A DNA stretch of 64,000 nt from an uncultured Bacteroidales bacterium (GTDB lineage Bacteria > Bacteroidota > Bacteroidia > Bacteroidales > UBA932): positions 62,001 through 126,000 of the forward strand of contig ONKO01000004.1 of NCBI GenBank assembly GCA_900318445.1, read 5' to 3'. The notes below the pieces were generated by a model that was not told the DNA's origin, ran no database searches, and saw nothing but the letters and a program-made list of their open reading frames with translations. This document shows, piece by piece, positions 44,825-52,565 of the stretch. Every line of letters starts with the position of its first letter. Positions within the stretch are counted from its first letter, which is position 1. The position numbers were made by a program, and so were the translations under genes.

Positions 44825-47806
44825 ATGCGTATCAAATTCTTAACCTTCGTTTTGCTTCTCCTTTCCCTGACGTCCCGGGGGCAGACGTATTATCAGTACA
44901 AGACGGATGATGTCCGTCTGGTTTTTTTTGACAAAAACCTCTCGCGTTACATTCCCCATATGATACGCATGTATGAGAACGGAACGGCGCTCCATAGGCA
45001 AATCTGGACCACCGATTCCGTCTATGTGCCGGAGCCTACCCTGGTTCTCCTTACGGACTGGGAAGACGATGGCAACGGCGGTGCAACCCCGCTTCCGCGC
45101 TCACTTATCCAGGTGGGCATGGCCCCGCTCAATATGTCCTACTACATCAATCCGGCCGGGGAACGCTACCGGCAGCTTTTCTGCCATGAGTATACGCACA
45201 TTGTGATGACGGACAAGTACAACCGGAAGGACCTGGGCTGGCGGCGTTTCTTCGGATCCAAGGTGAGCGTGGACAGCTCCCATCCCATAACGGCCCTGTG
45301 GAGTTACATGAGCGTTCCGCGCTGGTATGCGCCCCGCTGGTACCACGAGGGTATTGCGTGCTTCATGGAAACCTGGCTGGGCGGCGGCGTAGGACGCGCC
45401 CTGGGCGGTTACGACGAAATGTACTTCCGCAGCATCATTGACGGAGGAGAAAAGCTCTTCTCCGTGGTGGGTCTGGAGACGGAAGGCTCTACCATGGACT
45501 TCCAGGTGGGCGCCAACGCCTACCTCTACGGCACCCGCTTCGTAAACTACCTCACCAAGGAGTACGGATACGACAACCTCATCCGGTTCTATAACCGCAC
45601 GGCCGACAGCCGCATCTTCTTTGGCAACCAGTTCAAGAAGGTATACGGGCAGTCTCTCCGCAAGGTGTGGAACGACTGGAAGGAGGACGAAAGAAAGCAC
45701 CAGGAAGAGAATCTGGCCGCCATCCGGGCGTTCCCGCTCACAAAGACGCATCCCCTCACCCCTGAGCCCCTGGGCTCCGTCTCGCCGTTTGTCTATAATC
45801 CGGAGACGGGAAAAGCCTATGCCGCCATGAACGCCCCGGGGAGTTTTCCGCACCTTCTGGAGCTGGACCTTCGTACCGGTAAGCAGCGCAAGCTCACGGA
45901 TTTGAATGGTATCCAACTGTATAATCCGGCCTTCGTAGCGCTGGACCGCAATGCGGGACGCCTGATTTACACCGTGAACAACGCCCGCATGAGAGGCCTG
46001 GAGGTGTACGACCTTCACCGGAAGAAGGTGGTGACAAGGAAAAAGTTCCAGCGCATAAACAATATCGTGTATGACAATGCCTCCGACCGGCTCTACGGCC
46101 TCTTTTCCAACGGCGGCACCCAGTCCATCGTCCGCTTGGACCGGAATCTGGAGAACCCGGAGGTCATTTATGCTTTTCCCTTTGGCGTAAGCGTCTTCGA
46201 CCTTGATGTGAGCCATGACGGAAAGTACCTTTCGCTCACCCGCCAGGGAGACAACGGCGAGCATACGCTCATCCTTTTCAACCTGGAAGAACTCTCGCAG
46301 GCCATTTTCAATCCCGTGGAACTTCTCACCTTTGAGGATGCCAACCTGGGACAGTTCCGTTTCTCGCTGGACGATAAGTACCTTATTGGCAGTTCCTACT
46401 ATACCGGCGTCTCCAACCTCTGGCAAATCCAGCTGGAAACCCGCAAGGCAGAGATGGTGTCCAACACGGACATCGGCCTGTTCGCTCCCCTTGAGATTGC
46501 TCCCGGGGAAATCCTGGCCCTCCAGTTCGAGCGTGACGGCCTGCGGCCCGTGACGCTCGCCCGCGAGGTGGTGGAAGATGCGAATGCCGTGAAGCTCTAT
46601 GGCCAGAAGACGTATGAGAATAACTCGGAGGCCCTGGAGCAGGTGGGCCTTCTGAAAAAGCCGCTTCCCAAGGTGAAGTTCGGGGATGTCTACCATGCCA
46701 TCACGTCTTACAGCCCCTTGAAGGAAATGCGTTTTGCCGGTGCCTATCCCACCCTTTCCGGTTTCAAGGATGCCCTGGCCTGGAACCGTGTGACTCCGGT
46801 CCTCGGTTACCGCATCTTCTTCAGCGACCCGGTGGGGCTCAGCACCCTCAAGCTGGGTGTGGGCATTTCGCCCTGGAGCAGCAATGCCCTGAAGAACAAG
46901 TTCCACGCAGACCTCGAGTGGAAGTATTTCTTCTGGACGTTCAAGGCGGCCTGGAACCCTACCAGCTTCTATGACCTTGCGGGCCCTCTCCGCACCAGCC
47001 GCAAGGGTTACATGGTATCCCTTGCCTACAACTTCAACAGTTCCATTACGGCTCCTTATACCAAGGCGTGGGGTTTCTCCGTGGGCGCCTACGGAGACAT
47101 GGACGCCCTGCCGCTGTACCAGGAGATCGAGGTGAAGGACATCCGCTCCATGCAGACGGTTTCCCTTTACGGCCGTCTTTCCAAACTGCAGGCTTCCCTT
47201 GGAGGCATAACCGCCGAGAAGGGGTTCAGCCTGAGTGCCCAGGGCTATGGCTATCTGGCCGGAGGACGGTTCTACCCTTCGGTAGAGGCTACGGGGGACT
47301 TCGGCTTCCTCCTTCCCATAGACCGCAACAACTCTTTCTGGCTGCGCACGGCTGCCGGCCATAACTTCGGAGATCCTTCCACCATCTTTGGCAATACCTA
47401 TCTGGGCGGTTTCCGCAACAATCGCGTGGACAACCGCAGTGCGTTCCAGTACCGAACCTCCCTGGCCATGCCGGGTGCGGGCATCGATGCCATCAAGGCC
47501 CACTCGTATGCCAAGGCGACGGCGGAGCTCAATTTCCGCCCCATCCGTCTCAATGACTTCGGCGCCCTGGCCTGCTATCCCACCTGGATCCAGTGCTCGC
47601 TGTTTGGAACGGGCCTCTCGGCCTGGAATCCCGGGGAACCGCATTCCATGTACTACAGTACCGGCGTCCAGGTGTCAACGGAAATTGTCTTTCTCAATTA
47701 TCTCAAGACCACGCTTTCGCTCGGGTATGCCCATCTGTTCGCCCCGGAGGGATTCCCCGGAGGCCGTCACGGTAACGAAATCATGATTTCCCTCAAGCTG
47801 CTGTAA
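44825..47806 (+). CDS. Exported zinc metallopeptidase (MA-like) with beta-propeller and C-terminal barrel
   Basis: The product has 993 residues. ATG 44825 gives the signal MRIKFLTFVLLLLSLTSRGQ; no other start fits. The N-terminal domain (about 20-280) has a gluzincin site: H121-E-Y-T-H125 and the third ligand in HEGIA at H174-E175, the arrangement of the MA-like peptidase family. Residues about 300-590 look like a TolB/WD40-type propeller (YNPETGKAYAAM, SHDGKYLSLTRQGDN, FSLDDKYLIGSSYYTGVSNLW). The last 390 residues alternate as amphipathic strands (GLSTLKLGVGISPW, LRTAAGHNFGDP, FLNYLKTTLSLGYAHLFAP) and look like an outer-membrane barrel, although the chain ends in Leu. A protease tethered in the outer membrane is inferred. 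Its stop codon overlaps the PrsW start by one base. Confidence 0.78.
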   Translation: MRIKFLTFVLLLLSLTSRGQTYYQYKTDDVRLVFFDKNLSRYIPHMIRMYENGTALHRQIWTTDSVYVPEPTLVLLTDWEDDGNGGATPLPRSLIQVGMAPLNMSYYINPAGERYRQLFCHEYTHIVMTDKYNRKDLGWRRFFGSKVSVDSSHPITALWSYMSVPRWYAPRWYHEGIACFMETWLGGGVGRALGGYDEMYFRSIIDGGEKLFSVVGLETEGSTMDFQVGANAYLYGTRFVNYLTKEYGYDNLIRFYNRTADSRIFFGNQFKKVYGQSLRKVWNDWKEDERKHQEENLAAIRAFPLTKTHPLTPEPLGSVSPFVYNPETGKAYAAMNAPGSFPHLLELDLRTGKQRKLTDLNGIQLYNPAFVALDRNAGRLIYTVNNARMRGLEVYDLHRKKVVTRKKFQRINNIVYDNASDRLYGLFSNGGTQSIVRLDRNLENPEVIYAFPFGVSVFDLDVSHDGKYLSLTRQGDNGEHTLILFNLEELSQAIFNPVELLTFEDANLGQFRFSLDDKYLIGSSYYTGVSNLWQIQLETRKAEMVSNTDIGLFAPLEIAPGEILALQFERDGLRPVTLAREVVEDANAVKLYGQKTYENNSEALEQVGLLKKPLPKVKFGDVYHAITSYSPLKEMRFAGAYPTLSGFKDALAWNRVTPVLGYRIFFSDPVGLSTLKLGVGISPWSSNALKNKFHADLEWKYFFWTFKAAWNPTSFYDLAGPLRTSRKGYMVSLAYNFNSSITAPYTKAWGFSVGAYGDMDALPLYQEIEVKDIRSMQTVSLYGRLSKLQASLGGITAEKGFSLSAQGYGYLAGGRFYPSVEATGDFGFLLPIDRNNSFWLRTAAGHNFGDPSTIFGNTYLGGFRNNRVDNRSAFQYRTSLAMPGAGIDAIKAHSYAKATAELNFRPIRLNDFGALACYPTWIQCSLFGTGLSAWNPGEPHSMYYSTGVQVSTEIVFLNYLKTTLSLGYAHLFAPEGFPGGRHGNEIMISLKLL

Positions 47807-48843
47807 TGTCCTTCGCCGCTGCCCTTTTTCCCGTTGTCGTCTACATCGCGCTGGTTTATGTGCTGGATAACTTTGCGCTCGTGAGCGTGAAGCGTCTCCT
47901 TGCGCTGGTGCTGTGCGGGATGGTATCGGCCCTCATTTCATTCGGCCTTTTCCAGCTTACGGGAAAGGTGGTCCCGGAGCGCGTGTCGGTTTTTCTGGAC
48001 CCGCTCGTGGAGGAGCTGGTGAAGGCTGTTCCGCTCGTGTATCTTGCCAGCCGCAAGAAAGTGGCCTTTTTCATTGACAGTGTCATCTGCGGGGCGGCCG
48101 TGGGAGGCGGATTCTCCATCCTGGAGAATGTATTCTACCTGGTTATGGGAGAGCCTCTTTCCATGGGCACCGCCTTGTTCCGGGGCCTGGAAGTGGCGCT
48201 TATCCACATGGGCTGCAGCGCCGTTGTCGCCGCCGCTCTCATGCTTGCCGTCCGGCTCATCGAGCGGGGCCGCTCCCACCTGGCGGTAAAAACGAGGGAC
48301 ATTGTGGTTGCGGCGTTTCTGCTGGCATCGGCCCCGGTGGTGCACGTATTCCATAACTCCTTCCATTTCCCTCCGCTCATCCAGTATGCCGTTGTCTTCG
48401 GCGCCCTGGCCGCCCTGCTGCTCTGGACCTACCATTACGACTCCGGCATGATCCACCGCTGGCTGGATAAGGGAATTGACAAGCAAATCGCCCTTCTTAC
48501 GTCCATCCGCGAGGGTAACCTGGAACATACCCGGACCGGAGCGTTCCTGCTGTCGGTCCGGGACGCTTTCCCTCCCGAAGTTTTCTTTGATATCATCTGC
48601 TTTGTGCAGCTGCATATGGAACTCACGCTGGCGGCCCGCAGCCGGTTCATGCTGCACGAGGCCGGGCTGGCGTTTCCCCTGGAACCGGAGCGTGCGCAGG
48701 AACTCCTGTCGCAGTATTCCGAGTACGTGACGCTGGAAAAGCGGCTCGGGAGAACGGCCCGCATGGCGGTGGCTCCCGTCGTGAAATTCTATCCCTCGGA
48801 CCGGAAGGCACTGGATGATTTACTGTCAGAATGCAAGCGATGA
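47806..48843 (+). CDS. PrsW-family intramembrane protease
   Basis: A 345-residue multi-pass membrane protein. The PrsW signatures are in order: DPLVEELVKA with E69-E70, GGFSILENVFY with E107-N108, a histidine in ALIHMGCSA (H134), and HVFHNSFH (H180, H183, H187). These are the putative metal or catalytic residues of this CPBP-related membrane protease group, known from anti-sigma-factor cleavage in Bacillus. The last 120 residues are cytosolic and have no close counterpart known to me. It starts inside the stop codon of the metallopeptidase gene and its own stop overlaps the start of a membrane AraC regulator (ATGA), so the three are likely made together. Confidence 0.85.
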   Translation: MSFAAALFPVVVYIALVYVLDNFALVSVKRLLALVLCGMVSALISFGLFQLTGKVVPERVSVFLDPLVEELVKAVPLVYLASRKKVAFFIDSVICGAAVGGGFSILENVFYLVMGEPLSMGTALFRGLEVALIHMGCSAVVAAALMLAVRLIERGRSHLAVKTRDIVVAAFLLASAPVVHVFHNSFHFPPLIQYAVVFGALAALLLWTYHYDSGMIHRWLDKGIDKQIALLTSIREGNLEHTRTGAFLLSVRDAFPPEVFFDIICFVQLHMELTLAARSRFMLHEAGLAFPLEPERAQELLSQYSEYVTLEKRLGRTARMAVAPVVKFYPSDRKALDDLLSECKR

Positions 48844-49910
48844 ATTACTCTTCCCCTGAACTTTTGCTGAGTCTGTCCCTGACCGTTTATCTCACGGTCT
48901 GCGCGATGATGGCTATGGTGCGGCCGGAGCAGGACCGGTCCCTCCCCGGCTGGCGTGCGCTGGTCTTTTGCTCGCTGTCTTATCTCCTGCTTGCCCCGGT
49001 GCTGCTCCGGCCCTCGGATCCGGATGGCGTCCTGCAGCTGAGGCTCATGCTCCTCATGGGTTCGCCCTGTTTCTGCTCGGTCCTTATTCTCAGCTACTTC
49101 GGCCGTATCCTCAAGGCAAGCTGGTGGCACAGGCCCACGCTCATTATGTGGGTAAGCTATGCCGTCATGTGCCTGGTGGCGCTTGTGACAACGCTCCTTC
49201 CCGGTGTTCAGATGCAGGGGCTTTTCCGCAGCCTTTATTTCCTCGTGGCCGCCCTCCTTACCGCAGGATATCTCATCGCGCTGGTGTTCACCCTCATCAT
49301 GGTCATCCACCCGCTGAGCCGTTTCACGGAGGGGAACTTTTCCAATCCCGATGACGTCCCCGACCGCTATGCCAAGTCGCTCATTTACTTCCCGGTCCTT
49401 CATCTTATCATGAGCTGGAGCGTTACGTTCAACGGAAGCTATCCGGTGATGGCGGTGGGCCTCCTGGTGCTCTCGGTGCTTCAGGCCATCATTCTCAGGG
49501 GCGCCCTTTCTCCGCTCCGGACGGTGGAGGCGGAACGCCTGGAAGAGGAACTGTCGGCTCCTGTCCCCGTGACCCTTCCCGAAGAGCCGGATCTCCCGCA
49601 GGAGAGAAAGTCGGAGATCCTCTCCCTCATCCGGAAGGAAGTGGAGGAGGGGAAGGCGTACCTGGACAGCCACTTTACGCTGGGGAAACTGTCACAGGCC
49701 TGCGGGTGCAACCGTACCTATGTATCGGCCATCCTGAACGAGGAGTACGGCGGTTTCTTCCACTACGTGAACCGCTGCCGGCTGGCCCATGCCGATGCCT
49801 TCCTGGCGGAGCATCCCCGTGCCGATATGGACCAGGTGGCCCTGGAGGCAGGGTTCAACAACCGCCAGTCTTATTACAATGCGAGAAAACGCGTAAGGGA
49901 AGCTTCCTAG
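48840..49910 (+). CDS. Multi-pass membrane AraC-family transcription regulator
   Basis: A 356-residue protein if started at ATG 48840, which overlaps the prsW stop as ATGA; ATG 48831 would add three residues. Residues about 5-220 contain six or so hydrophobic segments (LLLSLSLTVYLTVCAMMAMV, ALVFCSLSYLLLAPVLL, WVSYAVMCLVALVTTLL and others). A charged linker leads to a C-terminal AraC DNA-binding domain (about 265-350): FTLGKLSQACGCNRTYVSAILNEEYGG and MDQVALEAGFNNRQSYYNARK. Membrane-bound AraC proteins of this kind are known in Bacteroidota, mostly without a known signal. Its partner protease gene suggests release by cleavage. It converges on hutI with a four-base overlap. Confidence 0.85.
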   Translation: MNYSSPELLLSLSLTVYLTVCAMMAMVRPEQDRSLPGWRALVFCSLSYLLLAPVLLRPSDPDGVLQLRLMLLMGSPCFCSVLILSYFGRILKASWWHRPTLIMWVSYAVMCLVALVTTLLPGVQMQGLFRSLYFLVAALLTAGYLIALVFTLIMVIHPLSRFTEGNFSNPDDVPDRYAKSLIYFPVLHLIMSWSVTFNGSYPVMAVGLLVLSVLQAIILRGALSPLRTVEAERLEEELSAPVPVTLPEEPDLPQERKSEILSLIRKEVEEGKAYLDSHFTLGKLSQACGCNRTYVSAILNEEYGGFFHYVNRCRLAHADAFLAEHPRADMDQVALEAGFNNRQSYYNARKRVREAS

Positions 49911-51097
49911 AAAAATACTTTCCGGATAAACGGAGTCTCATACTGGTAGGCCAGTTTAGTAAGGTCCCAGCCGGGTTCCGTGAGGATGAGGGCGGCCTTC
50001 TTGCCGCGTGTGACGGAGCCGTACCGGTCCGATACCCCCATGGCGTAGGCGCTGTTGAGGGTGACGGCGTTGAAGGCTTCAATGGGCGTGAGCCGCATCT
50101 TGATGCAGCCCTGGGCCATCACAAAGCGCATGTCTCCGCTGGGAGAAGAGCCCGGATTGTAGTCGCTGGCCAGGGCAACGCCCAGTCCGGCTTTCACGAA
50201 CTCGCGGGCGCGGCCGTAGGGAAGCCCCAGGAAGAAGGAAGAGCCGGGCAGCATGGTGGGCATGGTCCCGGTGCCCTTCAGTACTTCCATCTGGGCCTCT
50301 GTCGTCCGTTCCAGGTGGTCTACGGAGAGGGCGCCGTGCTGCACGCCCACCTCCACGCCGCCGCTCACGGCCAGTTCGTTGGCGTGGATCTTGGCCGGCA
50401 GGGAAGTGGCTTCCAGGATGCGGGCGGTGTCCTCCGGGGTAAAGAAGCCTTCGTCGCAGAAGACGTCGATGAAGTCGGCATACTTCTGCGCCTCAGGAAT
50501 GAGGCCGATGACCATATCTACATAGTCTTCATGTGAATAGCCCCGTCCTACGGCATGGGCGCCCAGGAAAGTGCTTTTGACGGCGGCCGGGATGCTCCTT
50601 TTGATGCGGTCAATGACCCGGAGCATTTTCATCTCTCCCTCGGGGCACAGGCCGTAACCGCTCTTGATTTCGAGGGCTACGGTGCCTTTGTCCATCACTT
50701 CCTGTACGCGCACCATGGACTGGCGGAAGAGCTCCTCTTCCGAGGTGCGGCCCAGAAGGTCGGCCGAATTGAGGATTCCGCCGCCCCGCGCCGCTATCTC
50801 CTCATAGGACAGGCCGTTGATCTTGTCCAGAAACTCGCCGTCCCGGCTGCCTGCATAGACCAGGTGCGTGTGGCTGTCGCAGAAGCCGGGAATGACCATG
50901 CCGCCCTGCGCGTCGAGAGATTCTTCGCTTTGCTCAGGATGACAGGATCCCGTTCCGAAGTCGGTGATGCGGCCGTCCTCGATGGAGATCCAGGCGTTTT
51001 CCAGCATGCCTGTGCAGCCCTGTGCGGCGCCTTCCACCCGAAGGACGTCCTCCGGCTGGATGCCCGCGAGGAGGCCTATGTTATAGATAAGATTCAT
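49907..51097 (-). CDS. hutI: Imidazolonepropionase
   Basis: A 396-residue amidohydrolase that opens imidazolonepropionate to formiminoglutamate, the third step of histidine breakdown. Metal ligands H76 and H78 lie in CDSHTHLVYAGSR; other sites are EIKSGYGL, GAHAV, KIHANEL and the ASDYNPG motif with the last Asp ligand. Residues 51-61 read SCHPEQSEESL, which is not part of the family but the translation of a short dispersed element (50917-50944) inserted in frame in a loop between the first strands and the HxH motif. The enzyme otherwise looks intact. It overlaps hutH by 17 bases and is the last gene of the operon. Confidence 0.94.
   Translation of the reverse strand: MNLIYNIGLLAGIQPEDVLRVEGAAQGCTGMLENAWISIEDGRITDFGTGSCHPEQSEESLDAQGGMVIPGFCDSHTHLVYAGSRDGEFLDKINGLSYEEIAARGGGILNSADLLGRTSEEELFRQSMVRVQEVMDKGTVALEIKSGYGLCPEGEMKMLRVIDRIKRSIPAAVKSTFLGAHAVGRGYSHEDYVDMVIGLIPEAQKYADFIDVFCDEGFFTPEDTARILEATSLPAKIHANELAVSGGVEVGVQHGALSVDHLERTTEAQMEVLKGTGTMPTMLPGSSFFLGLPYGRAREFVKAGLGVALASDYNPGSSPSGDMRFVMAQGCIKMRLTPIEAFNAVTLNSAYAMGVSDRYGSVTRGKKAALILTEPGWDLTKLAYQYETPFIRKVFF
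50917..50944 (-). repeat. Dispersed 28-base element inside hutI
   Basis: On the minus strand it begins TGTCATCCTGAGC and ends GAAGAATCTC. It is 24/28 identical to the copy at 62098-62125. In the hutI frame it is read as CHPEQSEES. Peptides of the CHPE(R/Q)SE(E/G)S type are familiar translations of such elements in many bacterial genomes. Confidence 0.88.
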
Positions 51098-52565
51098 TCC
51101 GGATGAATTCGACGGATTTCATGATGTAAGGGTGCATGTAGGTGTCCGTGTCAATGAACGGCACTTCCTTGCGGTAGTCGGTGAAGATCTGCTCCAACTT
51201 CGGGGAACTCTTGAGCGGCCGGCGAAACTCCAGCGCCTGCGCGGCGTTGAACAGTTCGATGGCCAGCACGGTTTCTACGTTGTCCACAATCCGCACCAGT
51301 TTGGTGGCGCTGTTGGAACCCATGGAGACGTGGTCTTCCTGGCCCTGGGAAGAGGGAATGGAGTCGCAGGAAGCCGGCCAGCACAGGCCCTTGTTCTGGG
51401 AGACGATGGAGGCCGCCGTGTACTGGGGAATCATGAATCCGCTGTTGAGGCCGGGAGAAGCCACCAGGTACTTGGGCAGGCCGCGGAGACCGTCGATGAG
51501 CTGGAACGTGCGGCGCTCGGAGATGCTGGCGAGTTCGCTCATCGCGATGGCCAGGGAGTCCATGGGAATGGCGATGGGCTCTCCGTGGAAGTTGCCGGCC
51601 GATATCACCATGTCTTCGTCGGGGAAGATGTTGGGGTTGTCGGTGGCCGAGTTGATCTCGTTCTCAATGACGGACTTCACGTAGGCGATGTTGTCCTTCA
51701 CGGCGCCGTGCACCTGCGGGATGCAGCGGAAGCTGTACGGGTCCTGCACATGCACCTTGGGCCGGTTGATGAGCTCGCTGCCCTCCAGGATTTCCATGAA
51801 CTTTTTACCCGTGAGGATTTGTCCGGTGTGGGGGCGCAGGAGGTGAGTGAGGGGCAGGAAGGGCTCGATGCGGCCGTCGTAGGCATCCAGCGACATGGCG
51901 CCGATGATGTCGGCCCAGGCGCTGAGCCGGATGCTCTTGAGGATGCTCCAGATGGCGTGGGCGCTCATAAACTGCGTGCCGTTGAGGAGCGCCAGGCCCT
52001 CCTTGGACTGCAGCCGGATGGGCTCCCAGCCCAGCTCTTTCCAGACATCGGCCGAGGGACGGACCTCTCCCTTATACAGCACTTCTCCCATGCCGATAAG
52101 CGGGAGGCACAGATGGGCCAGGGGCGCGAGGTCTCCCGATGCGCCCAGGGAGCCCTGCTGGTACACGATGGGCAGCACGTCTTCGTTGAACATGTCCACG
52201 AGGCGCTGAACGGTGAGAAGCTGGGCGCCGGAATGGCCGTAGGAGAGGTTCTGCACCTTGAGCAGCAGCATCAGTTTCACAATCTCCGGACGCACTCTCT
52301 CTCCGGTCCCGCAGGCATGGGACATGACCAGGTTGTGCTGCAGCTGGCTCAGGTCTTCCTTGGGAATGGTTACGTTGTAGAGGGAACCGAAGCCGGTGGT
52401 GACGCCGTAGACGGGCCGCCCGATGTCCTCCATCTTGCGGTCCAGGTACTCGCGGCATTTGACGATGGCTTCTGTCGACTCCTTCGAAAGGGTGAGTTTT
52501 TCTTTGTTGTCCAGGATTTCCTTCACTCGCTCCAGCGAGAGGTGTTCACTTGATATACTGTGCAT
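51081..52565 (-). CDS. hutH: Histidine ammonia-lyase
   Basis: A 494-residue enzyme that removes ammonia from histidine to give urocanate. The self-made MIO cofactor comes from A142-S143-G144 in GSLGASGDLAPLAHL. The YGVTTGFG loop near residue 53, the GTQFMSAHA segment, the QDPYSFRCIPQVHG motif and the C-terminal SQGQEDHVSMGSNSA segment are all present. Its start overlaps the hutU stop by one base and its end overlaps hutI. Confidence 0.97.
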   Translation of the reverse strand: MHSISSEHLSLERVKEILDNKEKLTLSKESTEAIVKCREYLDRKMEDIGRPVYGVTTGFGSLYNVTIPKEDLSQLQHNLVMSHACGTGERVRPEIVKLMLLLKVQNLSYGHSGAQLLTVQRLVDMFNEDVLPIVYQQGSLGASGDLAPLAHLCLPLIGMGEVLYKGEVRPSADVWKELGWEPIRLQSKEGLALLNGTQFMSAHAIWSILKSIRLSAWADIIGAMSLDAYDGRIEPFLPLTHLLRPHTGQILTGKKFMEILEGSELINRPKVHVQDPYSFRCIPQVHGAVKDNIAYVKSVIENEINSATDNPNIFPDEDMVISAGNFHGEPIAIPMDSLAIAMSELASISERRTFQLIDGLRGLPKYLVASPGLNSGFMIPQYTAASIVSQNKGLCWPASCDSIPSSQGQEDHVSMGSNSATKLVRIVDNVETVLAIELFNAAQALEFRRPLKSSPKLEQIFTDYRKEVPFIDTDTYMHPYIMKSVEFIRNESYL

